The notes under the pieces are model-generated. The model saw nothing but the letters and a program-made list of their open reading frames with translations. It ran no database searches and had not been told where the DNA came from. Shown here piece by piece: positions 1 to 6,346 of a DNA stretch of 12,337 nt. Position 1 is the stretch's first letter, and each line of letters starts with the position of its first letter. Source of the stretch: Thermoproteota archaeon (GTDB taxonomy: Archaea; Korarchaeota; Korarchaeia; B14-G2). The position numbers and the translations under genes were made by a program. The stretch is taken from NCBI GenBank assembly GCA_003661385.1, contig QMWA01000031.1, positions 1 through 12,337 of the forward strand, in the 5' to 3' direction.

Positions 1-6
1 CGTACT

Positions 7-17
7 GGAGGAGGGGG
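7..17 (+). promoter_or_regulatory. Shine-Dalgarno site of the radical SAM gene
   Basis: GGAGGAGGGGG ends nine bases before the GTG at 27 and is the reason for choosing that start. A strong Shine-Dalgarno site suggests the gene is not the leaderless first gene of its transcript, so a further gene or a leader probably lies upstream, outside the window. Confidence 0.6.
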
Positions 18-26
18 CTTGTCAGC

Positions 27-1193
27 GTGCTCAAGGGGATAGCTCGCTTCGGAGTGAGAAAGCCCTTCACACCAGGAGCACCCTTCCTCGTCGTCTGGAA
101 CTACACCTACGCCTGCAACCTCAAGTGCAAGCACTGCTATGCCTCAGCTGGCTTGGCTGGACGCAGGGAGCTGAGCACAGAGGAGGCGAAGCGTGTAGTG
201 AGGGACCTAGCTGACATAGGGGTTGTTGCCGTGGCTTTCTCAGGCGGAGAGCCCCTCTTGAGCAGGGACTTCTATGAGATAGCGAAGCTGGCACACGAGC
301 ATGGAATGTACACTGCTGTAGCCACAAATGGCACAGTGGTCACCAGGGAGGTTGCAGAAAAGCTGAGGGAGGCTGGAGTAGGCTACGTCCAAGTCAGCTT
401 AGATGGAGCTAGGGCAGAAACCCATGACTCATTCAGGGGGGTCAGGGGGGCATTCGAGAAGGCCATCGCAGGCATAAGGAACCTGGTTGAGGCAGGTGTG
501 TTCACTGAGGTAGCTACGACGGTAACCAAGCTGAACTACAGGGAGGTCATGGAGATCATAGAGCTCTGTGAGGAGCTTGGGGTGGACTGGTGGATGATGT
601 ATAACTTCGTCCCAACTGGTAGGGGGAGGGAGATCACTAAGCTCGACCTGAGCCCAGCTGAGAGAGAGGAGCTCCTGAGGATGCTATGGCTTAAGCTTAG
701 GGAGGGCTCAGGCGTGCAGGTGCTCTCGACTGCACCCCAGTTCGCTAGGGTAGCTCTCCAGGCTGAAGGTGAAGGAGATGAGGTTGTTGTCCCAGGGCAC
801 TTCTACAACCCTAAGCTCAGGGGGAGGCTTATTGAGCTGAGCAGCTTCATAGGTGGATGTGGAGCAGGTAGGCTATACTGCGCGATAGACGCCGACGGCA
901 GCATATACCCCTGCGTCTTCCTCCCCCTCAGGGTTGGAAGCGTCAGGGAAAGCAGCCTAGGGGAAGTGTGGGCTTGCAGCGATGTCTTCTGGGACCTCAG
1001 AGACAGGGAGAAGCTGAAGGGCGCGTGTGGCAGCTGCAGGTTCAAGTATGTCTGTGGAGGGTGCAGGGCTAGGGCATACGGCTACTTCAGAGATTACCTT
1101 GCACCTGACCCTGGATGCATTTATAGTGGTGTCAAGCAGGGTAGGCTTGAGGGGATGCTCTACCTTGAGCATCATGTCAAAGCCACTGCTTAG
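27..1193 (+). CDS. Radical SAM/SPASM domain protein (NirJ/AhbC/AhbD-like)
   Basis: A 388-residue radical SAM enzyme. The CxxxCxxC motif at C30, C34 and C37 would hold the SAM-cleaving [4Fe-4S] cluster, followed by GGEP at 73-76. The C-terminal SPASM region carries C278, C285, C296, then C334-x2-C337-x5-C343-x2-C346 and C364, enough for auxiliary Fe-S clusters. The pattern CGxC...CGGCRARAY ending in DPGC resembles the family of NirJ, AhbC, AhbD and peptide-modifying SPASM enzymes, so a tetrapyrrole (heme) or peptide substrate is possible, but the substrate cannot be read from the sequence. The GTG start at 27 is chosen because GGAGGAGGGGG lies at 7-17; the frame stays open to the window edge, so a longer form is possible. 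Its 3' end overlaps the start of a PadR regulator by 20 bases, suggesting co-expression. moaA, another radical SAM gene, lies nearby on the other strand, but a link is only inferred. Confidence 0.85.
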   Translation: MLKGIARFGVRKPFTPGAPFLVVWNYTYACNLKCKHCYASAGLAGRRELSTEEAKRVVRDLADIGVVAVAFSGGEPLLSRDFYEIAKLAHEHGMYTAVATNGTVVTREVAEKLREAGVGYVQVSLDGARAETHDSFRGVRGAFEKAIAGIRNLVEAGVFTEVATTVTKLNYREVMEIIELCEELGVDWWMMYNFVPTGRGREITKLDLSPAEREELLRMLWLKLREGSGVQVLSTAPQFARVALQAEGEGDEVVVPGHFYNPKLRGRLIELSSFIGGCGAGRLYCAIDADGSIYPCVFLPLRVGSVRESSLGEVWACSDVFWDLRDREKLKGACGSCRFKYVCGGCRARAYGYFRDYLAPDPGCIYSGVKQGRLEGMLYLEHHVKATA

Positions 1194-1476
1194 AGACATG
1201 CTGAGGCCCCTGATACTGGTGATGCTCTGCGAGAAGCCGATGCACGGCTATCAGCTCATAGAGAGGATAAGGGATGTCACAGGCTTCACGTTTGGCCCAG
1301 GAGTCGTCTACCCACTCCTCTATAAGCTCGAGGAGAAGGGGCTGATAAGGGGAGAGTGGATAGAGAGGGGTGTTAGGAGGAGAGTGAGGATATACAGGCT
1401 GACAGAGGAAGGCCGTAAGATGGTCAGGGAGGTCAGGGAGCTCCTCGAGAAGGTCTACAGCATGCTCGTCAGCTAG
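1174..1476 (+). CDS. PadR-family transcriptional regulator
   Basis: A 100-residue winged-helix protein of the PadR family. It shows the family's typical core: HGYQLIERI at about 24-32, then VYPLLYKLEEKGLI at about 45-58 (recognition helix and turn), a basic wing with RGVRRRVRIYRLTEEG at 65-80, and a C-terminal helix likely to serve in dimer formation. The length matches short PadR proteins. The ATG at 1174 is chosen because translation from it gives the usual N-terminus; the frame is open further upstream but that part is antisense-like noise over the SPASM region. A start at 1198 is also possible. No clear Shine-Dalgarno site precedes it. The overlap with the radical SAM gene suggests translational coupling, so the regulator may control that enzyme's operon. 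Its 3' end overlaps moaC, which runs the other way, by 8 bases. The ligand is unknown. Confidence 0.85.
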   Translation: MSKPLLRDMLRPLILVMLCEKPMHGYQLIERIRDVTGFTFGPGVVYPLLYKLEEKGLIRGEWIERGVRRRVRIYRLTEEGRKMVREVRELLEKVYSMLVS

Positions 1477-1912
1477 CCTTAAACTTCCTCACCACCCTGA
1501 TCTCCTCGATTGCAGTACTCGGGTACTGGCCCATCTCGTCCTTCTCATACTTCTTGACCATATCCCATATCACTAGGAGGGCTACAGCCACAGCTGTGAG
1601 AGCCTCCATCTCAACCCCAGTCCTAGCTGTGGTCTTCACCCTACACCAGACCTCAATGCAGCTGTGGCCCAGCTTCACCTCCGACTCAACATGCGTTATC
1701 GGTAGAGGGTGGCAGAGTGGTATGAGCTCAGGTGTCTTCTTAGCTGCCATGACAGCAGCAAGCTGAGCTGCCTGCAGAGGGTCCCCCTTCTCAACCCTCC
1801 CACTCTTTATGAGCTCAACTGTCTCAGGCTTGAGCCTTATGCGCCCATATGCCTCAGCCTCCCTATACACCTGAGGCTTACCTGTCACATCTACCATACT
1901 AACTTCGGGCAT
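1469..1912 (-). CDS. moaC: Cyclic pyranopterin monophosphate synthase MoaC
   Basis: A 147-residue MoaC, the usual length. It turns the MoaA product 3',8-cyclo-7,8-dihydro-GTP into cyclic pyranopterin monophosphate, the second step of molybdopterin (Mo/W cofactor) synthesis, in the cytoplasm as a homohexamer. Visible family marks are MVDVTGK at 6-12, KGDPL at 42-46, LCHPLP at 66-71, TGVEMEALTA at 98-107 and WDMVKKYEKD at 116-125. K42, H68, D117 and K120 line up with the active-site residues of the bacterial enzyme, so it should be active. The ATG at 1912 is supported by a strong Shine-Dalgarno site (GGAGGTG) inside the end of moaA. It overlaps moaA by 22 bases, so the two are one operon, transcribed from the moaA promoter. 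Confidence 0.96.
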   Translation of the reverse strand: MPEVSMVDVTGKPQVYREAEAYGRIRLKPETVELIKSGRVEKGDPLQAAQLAAVMAAKKTPELIPLCHPLPITHVESEVKLGHSCIEVWCRVKTTARTGVEMEALTAVAVALLVIWDMVKKYEKDEMGQYPSTAIEEIRVVRKFKAS

Positions 1913-2841
1913 GGCTTCACCTCCTTGAAGTAGGGCTCCCTAAGCCTGACAGCCTCAACAAAAGCCCTCCTGAGCTCCCTGTCACTTGCACCAGACCTCA
2001 TCAGAGACAGGATGTCCACGAGGTTATCCCCCCTCATCAGGCAGGGCTTGAGCCTCCCATCTGAAGTCAACCTGAGCCTGCTGCAGCTCATGCAGAACAA
2101 GCTGTTGTGCATCGGCTTCACAACCTCAACCTCACCACCATCCTTGAGCAGGTACTTCCTCCTGCTGTGCATGCTCCTCACCACAACAGCTTTAGCCCTC
2201 CTCCTGAGCTCCTCCTCTATGCCATCTAAGCTGAAGTGGTACCTCCTGTAGAAGCTGTCTGAGCCTGGTGTGCTTGACACGAGCTCTATGAGCTGTAGGA
2301 TAACCCCCATCCTCCTAGTGAACTCCAGCATCCTCCAGACCTCACTCGTGTTGACGCCCTTGAGGAGCACCATGTTCACCTTAACTGGGCTCAAGCCTGC
2401 TTCAACAGCTGCCTCAATCCCATGGATAGCCTTCCTCACATCACCTCCCCCAGTCACCCACCTGTACCTCCTGCCATCTAGGGTGTCTAGGCTCACGTTC
2501 ACCCTCCTCAGCCCTGCCTCAGCCAGCTCTCCAGCTAAGTCTGCTAGTAGAAGGCCATTTGACACCATCGAGACCTCCTCTACGCCAGGCAGGGAGCTGA
2601 GCTCAGCTACAAGCTCAACTATGTCCCTCCTAACCAGAGGCTCGCCACCAGTCAGCTTCACCTTGGTCATGCCGAGCTCAGATGCTATCTTAACTAGCCT
2701 AGTGACCTCCTCTAGCTCCATCTCCCCCCTGGGGTTGAGCTCACCCTCCCTGTGGCAGTATATGCACTTGAGGTTGCACCTCTGGGTCACTGAGACCCTG
2801 AGGCTGGTCACTGGCCTCCCGTACCTGTCTACTAGAGGCAT
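1891..2841 (-). CDS. moaA: GTP 3',8-cyclase MoaA
   Basis: A 316-residue radical SAM enzyme that converts GTP to 3',8-cyclo-7,8-dihydro-GTP, the first step of molybdopterin synthesis. The N-terminal cluster motif is C22, C26, C29 within TQRCNLKCIYC, followed by GGEPL near 65. The C-terminal cluster that binds GTP is C250, C253 and C267, in FCMSCSRLRLTSDG followed by KPCL. Both clusters are complete, so it should be active. The C-terminus reads REPYFKEVKPCPKLVW and lacks the Gly-Gly end known from bacterial and human MoaA; the part after REPYF coincides with the moaC ribosome binding site and start. A TATA-like box 25 bases upstream of the ATG at 2841 suggests a leaderless transcript. It forms an operon with moaC. 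Confidence 0.96.
   Translation of the reverse strand: MPLVDRYGRPVTSLRVSVTQRCNLKCIYCHREGELNPRGEMELEEVTRLVKIASELGMTKVKLTGGEPLVRRDIVELVAELSSLPGVEEVSMVSNGLLLADLAGELAEAGLRRVNVSLDTLDGRRYRWVTGGGDVRKAIHGIEAAVEAGLSPVKVNMVLLKGVNTSEVWRMLEFTRRMGVILQLIELVSSTPGSDSFYRRYHFSLDGIEEELRRRAKAVVVRSMHSRRKYLLKDGGEVEVVKPMHNSLFCMSCSRLRLTSDGRLKPCLMRGDNLVDILSLMRSGASDRELRRAFVEAVRLREPYFKEVKPCPKLVW
1918..1926 (-). promoter_or_regulatory. Shine-Dalgarno site of moaC inside moaA
   Basis: On the minus strand the sequence AAGGAGGTG sits five bases before the moaC ATG and at the same time encodes part of the moaA C-terminal tail. It fixes the moaC start and shows that internal operon genes here use Shine-Dalgarno initiation. 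Confidence 0.75.
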
Positions 2842-2863
2842 CAGCTCATCTTCCCAGCCTACC

Positions 2864-2869
2864 TTAAAA
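2864..2869 (-). promoter_or_regulatory. TATA-like box of moaA-moaC
   Basis: The minus-strand sequence TTTTAA (within CGTTTTAAGG) is centred about 25 bases upstream of the moaA ATG in an otherwise GC-rich stretch. No good Shine-Dalgarno site precedes the ATG, so transcription probably starts at or next to the start codon. Confidence 0.55.
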
Positions 2870-2888
2870 CGTTGGCGCTCAGCTGAGG

Positions 2889-3143
2889 CTACTTGACCAC
2901 TATGGCAGTGTGGGTGTCGATGACGCCTCCAATCTCCCTGACAGACTCCATGACGCGCCTCAGGATGTCTAGGCTCTCAACCTCCATATACACCACGACA
3001 TCGTATACTCCTGTTATCTCATGGACTACCTTCTCTCCACTAGCCTCAAGCACGTGCTCTCCCACCTTCTCCTTTATCTCAGCTATGACAGAGTCCTCGC
3101 TTCCAGGCTTTACCCTGATGAATATGAAGACCCTCAACTTCAC
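2889..3143 (-). CDS. Stand-alone RAM-domain protein (Lrp/AsnC effector domain)
   Basis: An 84-residue protein matching only the ligand-binding RAM domain of Lrp/AsnC regulators, without a DNA-binding helix-turn-helix. It starts with a strand (KLRVFIFIRVKPG), then a helix, then the GVYDVVVYMEVES segment at about 45-57 typical of the ligand-pocket region, and ends HTAIVVK. Such small proteins are common in archaea; they form oligomers that bind amino acids or other small effectors and may join full-length Lrp proteins. The effector cannot be told here. The start is a GTG at 3143, supported by a TATA-like box about 27 bases upstream and the lack of a Shine-Dalgarno site. It lies 47 bases upstream of moaA in the same direction, but moaA has its own box, so a shared function is not implied. 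Confidence 0.85.
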   Translation of the reverse strand: MKLRVFIFIRVKPGSEDSVIAEIKEKVGEHVLEASGEKVVHEITGVYDVVVYMEVESLDILRRVMESVREIGGVIDTHTAIVVK

Positions 3144-3166
3144 ACCACAAGCCCTACGCTCGCTAG

Positions 3167-3174
3167 CTTATAAG
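3167..3174 (-). promoter_or_regulatory. TATA-like box of the RAM-domain gene
   Basis: CTTATAAG, a perfect palindrome, lies about 27 bases upstream of the GTG start at 3143. The spacing fits an archaeal TATA box driving a leaderless transcript. Confidence 0.55.
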
Positions 3175-3197
3175 CTTACCACGCTTGCCTGAGCGCA

Positions 3198-3207
3198 GAA
3201 AAGGAGG
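3198..3207 (-). terminator. Possible weak T-tract terminator after the ABC permease
   Basis: Just past the permease stop codon the minus strand reads CCTCCTTTTC. Archaeal transcription often ends at short T-rich tracts without a hairpin. Four T's in a pyrimidine run is weak evidence, and read-through into the RAM-domain gene cannot be excluded. Confidence 0.2.
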
Positions 3208-4443
3208 TCAGACCCTGTAGAGCACCTGCTCGCTTCTGAACATCTTCACCATCGCTACTATCATGGCTGCTAGGAACAGGAGGTTTGACACCAAAGCAAG
3301 CCCAGTAGTCCTTAGGGTGAGCTCCCTCAGCACGGCGTCCCTCACAGCTACTATTATGCCCACCAGGGGGGTTGGGGCTAGCTTCTTTATGGTAGATGGG
3401 CTGAGGTATGGGACTATTATCACCGGCACTATTATGGCCATGTTGAGGAACCCAAGGTACTGGGTTCCCTCTCTGTATGTCCTGGCGTAGAGGCCTAGCA
3501 TCATCATCATTGAGCTGCCTATCATGCTCCCCAGGACGACGCCGAAGCCTATTGTAGCCATCTCTTTAAGCCCTATGCTGAACACCGACTGCACTCCAGG
3601 AGCTCCCTCTGCAGCAGCCATCTCAGTGAAGAGCTTCAGCTGCACCTTAGATGCTATGGCTAAGCCGACCATTGTGCTGGCTGCAGCAAGCAGCGACAGG
3701 GCCCAGACGCCGAGGAACTTCCCAAGTATCAGCTTTATCCTGGGCGCTGGCGCTGTGAGGAGCATCTCCAGGGTCTTCCTCTCCTTCTCACCTGCAGTCG
3801 TGTCTATGGCGTAGCTTGCGCCACCCAGAAAGGCTGTGAGCCCGACCATCATAGGTATCATCATTGCCAGCATAGCGACCTGAGGAGGCACAGCCTTAAC
3901 CGACTCCAAGACCACAGCAACAGGGTTCAGCACGTCCTCTGGGATCCCCTGCTCCCTCAGCCTGACTGCAGCAACCTGCTTCGAGTACGAGTCTACTGTG
4001 GTCCTCACTATCGAGAGCCCACTGCTCCCTCTCATGCTAGTTGGGTCCCATATCACCTTGAGCATGGCCTGCCTCCCAGCTCTGATCTTCCTCCCAAAGT
4101 CCCTCTCGAACTCCAAGGCCAGGTCGACTTTAGCTGAGGCCACTAGGGCTGTGAGGTTCGCCATAGGTGAGGCCTCGTAGACCAGGGCTAAGCCTGTGGA
4201 GTTCAGCATCTCGACAACAGCCTCAGCCTCACTATCCCAGTAGACTGCAGCTATCCTCGGAGGGTTCCTCTTAGGGGACACGAAGTACATTGGGAGGGTC
4301 ATGAGCACGGGGTAGAGGGCCACTGGCAGGACTATGGTCATCAGTATGGTACGCCTGTCCCTGAGTGCATCCAGGATCTCCCTCCAGGCGACTATAAGGG
4401 TGGTAGACCTCAGGGTCTTGAAGGGCTTAGCTAAGACGGTCAT
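3208..4443 (-). CDS. ABC-2 type transporter permease (NatB-like)
   Basis: A 411-residue membrane protein of the ABC-2 permease family. An N-terminal amphipathic part (to about 32) leads to a first membrane segment at about 33-55, a large extracytoplasmic domain at about 60-185, and then five or so further membrane segments at about 188-210, 242-265, 296-320, 330-347 and 380-400. The cytoplasmic loop GEKERKTLEMLLTAP at 218-232 is the coupling motif typical of NatB and related exporter permeases. It would form the channel of an exporter driven by the ATPase encoded just upstream. Its ATG overlaps the ATPase stop codon (ATGA), which indicates translational coupling. The substrate is unknown; NatAB exports sodium in Bacillus, but relatives export drugs or peptides, so the name is only by similarity. 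Confidence 0.9.
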   Translation of the reverse strand: MTVLAKPFKTLRSTTLIVAWREILDALRDRRTILMTIVLPVALYPVLMTLPMYFVSPKRNPPRIAAVYWDSEAEAVVEMLNSTGLALVYEASPMANLTALVASAKVDLALEFERDFGRKIRAGRQAMLKVIWDPTSMRGSSGLSIVRTTVDSYSKQVAAVRLREQGIPEDVLNPVAVVLESVKAVPPQVAMLAMMIPMMVGLTAFLGGASYAIDTTAGEKERKTLEMLLTAPAPRIKLILGKFLGVWALSLLAAASTMVGLAIASKVQLKLFTEMAAAEGAPGVQSVFSIGLKEMATIGFGVVLGSMIGSSMMMMLGLYARTYREGTQYLGFLNMAIIVPVIIVPYLSPSTIKKLAPTPLVGIIVAVRDAVLRELTLRTTGLALVSNLLFLAAMIVAMVKMFRSEQVLYRV

Positions 4444-5165
4444 CTCCCACCACCTAGCTGCATGAATACGTCTTCAAGCCTCTTCTCCCCCCTCTTCTCA
4501 AGGACCTCCCTCATCTCACCTACCTCAACTATCCTGCCCTTATGGATCAAGGCTAGCTCCCTGCACAGCTCCTCTGCCTCATACATGTTGTGGGTTGACA
4601 GGATCACAGTCTTCCCGCGAGCAGCCTTCTCCCTGATGAGCTCCCTCACCTCCCTAGCGCTCACCACATCAAGGCCTGTGGTAGGCTCGTCCATGATCAG
4701 GACAGGAGGGTCGAATAGGAGAGCTCTTATTATAGCGAGCTTCCTCCTCATCCCCTTCGAGAGCTTGTCAGCTATCACATCCCTCTTGTCAACCAGGTTG
4801 AACATGTCGAGGTAGTGGTCTATCCTCTCGACAGCGTCTTCGTAGCTCATCCCATAGAGCCTAGCATAGTACAGGAGGAACTCGACTGGGGTCATCCTGG
4901 GGTATATGCCTGTGTCCTCTGGCAAGTAGCCTATCCTCCTCCTGACCTCCATAGGCTGCTTCAGGATGTCGTAGCCTGCTACCCTAGCTGTCCCAGCTGA
5001 GGGCTTCAGCAGCGTAGTCAGTATCCTCAGGAGAGTGGTCTTCCCAGCTCCATTTGGGCCTAGAAGCCCGAAGACAACCCCCTCCCTCACCTTGAACGAC
5101 ACCTCATCGAGCGCCTTAAGCTCCCCATAGTACTTGGTGATACCCATGACCTCAATAGCATACAT
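4440..5165 (-). CDS. ABC transporter ATP-binding protein (NatA/CcmA-like)
   Basis: A 241-residue ATPase subunit of an ABC-2 exporter. The order of motifs is Walker A GPNGAGKTT at 36-44, the Q-loop region YLPEDTGIYPRMT near 80-92, the signature LSKGMRRKLAI near 132-142 (the KGM variant usual in NatA-type ATPases), Walker B VLIMDEPTTGLD and an H-loop with the expected histidine in STHNM. The C-terminus ends with the LEDVFMQL motif seen in this subgroup. All ATP-hydrolysis residues are present. It pairs with the downstream permease through an ATGA overlap. The ATG at 5165 is preceded by a TATA-like box at 25 bases and no Shine-Dalgarno site, so it should be the leaderless first gene of a two-gene operon. 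No neighbouring gene hints at the exported substrate. Confidence 0.95.
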   Translation of the reverse strand: MYAIEVMGITKYYGELKALDEVSFKVREGVVFGLLGPNGAGKTTLLRILTTLLKPSAGTARVAGYDILKQPMEVRRRIGYLPEDTGIYPRMTPVEFLLYYARLYGMSYEDAVERIDHYLDMFNLVDKRDVIADKLSKGMRRKLAIIRALLFDPPVLIMDEPTTGLDVVSAREVRELIREKAARGKTVILSTHNMYEAEELCRELALIHKGRIVEVGEMREVLEKRGEKRLEDVFMQLGGGR

Positions 5166-5186
5166 AGGCCACCATCATCAAGCCGG

Positions 5187-5194
5187 CTTTTAAG
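5187..5194 (-). promoter_or_regulatory. TATA-like box of the ABC exporter operon
   Basis: The minus strand reads CTTAAAAG about 25 bases upstream of the ATPase ATG at 5165. The spacing matches the other leaderless promoters in this window. The remaining gap from 5195 to 5370 shows no convincing gene, tRNA or conserved motif. Confidence 0.55.
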
Positions 5195-5372
5195 TATAAC
5201 GATAGACGAACAGCCACCAGCCAGCGGACGCTATAGACCGGGCATACAGCTGACAGCAGCTGCACTTAGGCATCTAGTGTAGCCAGCTCGGCTATATGCT
5301 CACCATGTACTGGGGCAGCTGGCACCTTAGGCCTTCAAAGCCCTGATGCAGTTCGACCATCAACTAACTTAG

Positions 5373-5379
5373 AGATAAA
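5373..5379 (+). promoter_or_regulatory. TATA-like box of the enoyl-CoA hydratase gene
   Basis: AGATAAA, in an AT-rich island (CTTAGAGATAAAG), is centred 27 bases before the ATG at 5403. No Shine-Dalgarno site is present, fitting leaderless transcription. The box is less canonical than the others in the window. Confidence 0.4.
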
Positions 5380-5402
5380 GGCCAGGGTGGCAGAGGGCCT
5401 CT

Positions 5403-6149
5403 ATGGGGGTAGTTGAACGCAAGCTTGATGGAGAAGTCTTCTGGGTTGTGCTTAACAGGCCTGAAAAGCTCAACGCCCTGAACCTGGAGGGGTGGCGTGG
5501 GCTAAAGGCTGCCATGGAGGAGGCATGGTCCAGCAGAGCTAAAGCTGTTGTCGTGACGGGGTCTGGCAGAGCTTTCTCAGCTGGAGACGACATCTACATG
5601 ATGGCTGAAGCAGAGAGCATAGAGGAGAACATCACAATATTCAGGGAGGTCAAGAGCGTCATAGAGAGGTTCTTAACGCTGGACAAGCCCATCATAGCTG
5701 CCGTAAACGGCTTAGCCTACGGAGGGGGGTTCGAGCTCGTGCTCCTCTGCGACCTAGCTGTAGCAAGCAAGGACGCCAAGTTCGCGCTCCCAGAGTGCGG
5801 GATAGGGGCATACCCGCCCGTAGCGTCAGCTCTGCTCCCCATCCTGGTCCCTAGGAAGATAGCAATGGAGCTCATGCTGACCAGGAAGGAGCTCACAGCA
5901 GAGGAAGCCCACAGGCTAGGGCTCGTAAACAGGGTTGTCCCAGGCGAGAGGCTCCTGGAGGAGGCCAGAAGCCTAGCCATGGAGGTGGCTTCAGTCCCCG
6001 CAGCAAGCCTGAGGGCAGTAAAGAAGATGGCAGCAGCCCTCCTATGGCAGCTGAACCTCCCAAGCACCATAGACGAGCTCATAGCCCTCTCTCAGACAAG
6101 GGAGTACAGGACAGCAGTCAAAGCATTCACGGAGAGGAGGCGTAAGTGA
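5403..6149 (+). CDS. Enoyl-CoA hydratase/isomerase (crotonase) family protein
   Basis: A 248-residue crotonase-fold enzyme, close to the usual 255-260. It probably adds water to, or isomerises, enoyl-CoA thioesters. Marks are LNRPEKLNALN at 17-27, the first oxyanion-hole segment GRAFSAGDDI at 55-64, KPIIAAVNGLAYGGGFEL at 95-112 and AKFALPECGIGAYPP at 125-139. E111 and E131 occupy the positions of the two catalytic glutamates of rat mitochondrial enoyl-CoA hydratase, so dehydratase/hydratase activity is likely. The exact CoA substrate is open: fatty acid oxidation, crotonyl-CoA metabolism or amino acid breakdown are all possible. The ATG at 5403 is favoured because an in-frame stop lies at 5370-5372. 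It has no operon partner and its own likely promoter. A decayed copy of its 3' end appears to follow the stop codon. Confidence 0.93.
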   Translation: MGVVERKLDGEVFWVVLNRPEKLNALNLEGWRGLKAAMEEAWSSRAKAVVVTGSGRAFSAGDDIYMMAEAESIEENITIFREVKSVIERFLTLDKPIIAAVNGLAYGGGFELVLLCDLAVASKDAKFALPECGIGAYPPVASALLPILVPRKIAMELMLTRKELTAEEAHRLGLVNRVVPGERLLEEARSLAMEVASVPAASLRAVKKMAAALLWQLNLPSTIDELIALSQTREYRTAVKAFTERRRK

Positions 6150-6219
6150 CCTAAGCACTGCCAAGGCAGGGAGATAGAGGGCAGCAGTCAAGGCGCACCC
6201 AGAGCGGGGACACAAGTAG
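6100..6219 (+). repeat. Imperfect direct repeat at the end of the crotonase gene
   Basis: The last 50 bases of the gene (6100-6149) resemble 6169-6219 just downstream. Both start GGGAG, share the exact decamer CAGCAGTCAA at the same offset (after a one-base gap), and keep scattered matches (about 25 of 39 in the second part, counted by hand) up to AAGT near the stop codon. This may be a remnant of a small tandem duplication, or chance in a biased sequence. The gap to larB (6150-6346) shows nothing else recognisable. Confidence 0.35.
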
Positions 6220-6346
6220 CTAGCAGCCTTCAGCCTGCTGCGCGCTGTCTCAGCTGCGTCAGGGCTCTAGCTGCCTCTGCTGCAGCGCTTGTGCCAGCTG
6301 GGTTGTGCTGAGGCTTCGCTTGAGGCTGAGGGGAGGAGGCAGCCTG

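Noticed and set aside
1027-1173. A longer N-terminus for the PadR protein
   Set aside because: The added 49 residues overlie the SPASM cysteine region in another frame, and PadR proteins normally begin near the ATG at 1174.
2270-2896. A 208-codon open frame on the + strand opposite moaA
   Set aside because: It lies wholly antisense to a clear moaA, is rich in serine, threonine and leucine as expected from the reverse of this codon use, and shows no domain.
5247-5262. A small hairpin, CAGCTG-ACAG-CAGCTG, in the gap between the exporter and crotonase genes
   Set aside because: CAGCTG is very common in this genome, the stem does not extend beyond six pairs and no T-tract follows, so chance is the better explanation.
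5351-5358. GTTCGACC resembling a tRNA T-loop
   Set aside because: No matching acceptor, D-arm or anticodon stem could be built around it.
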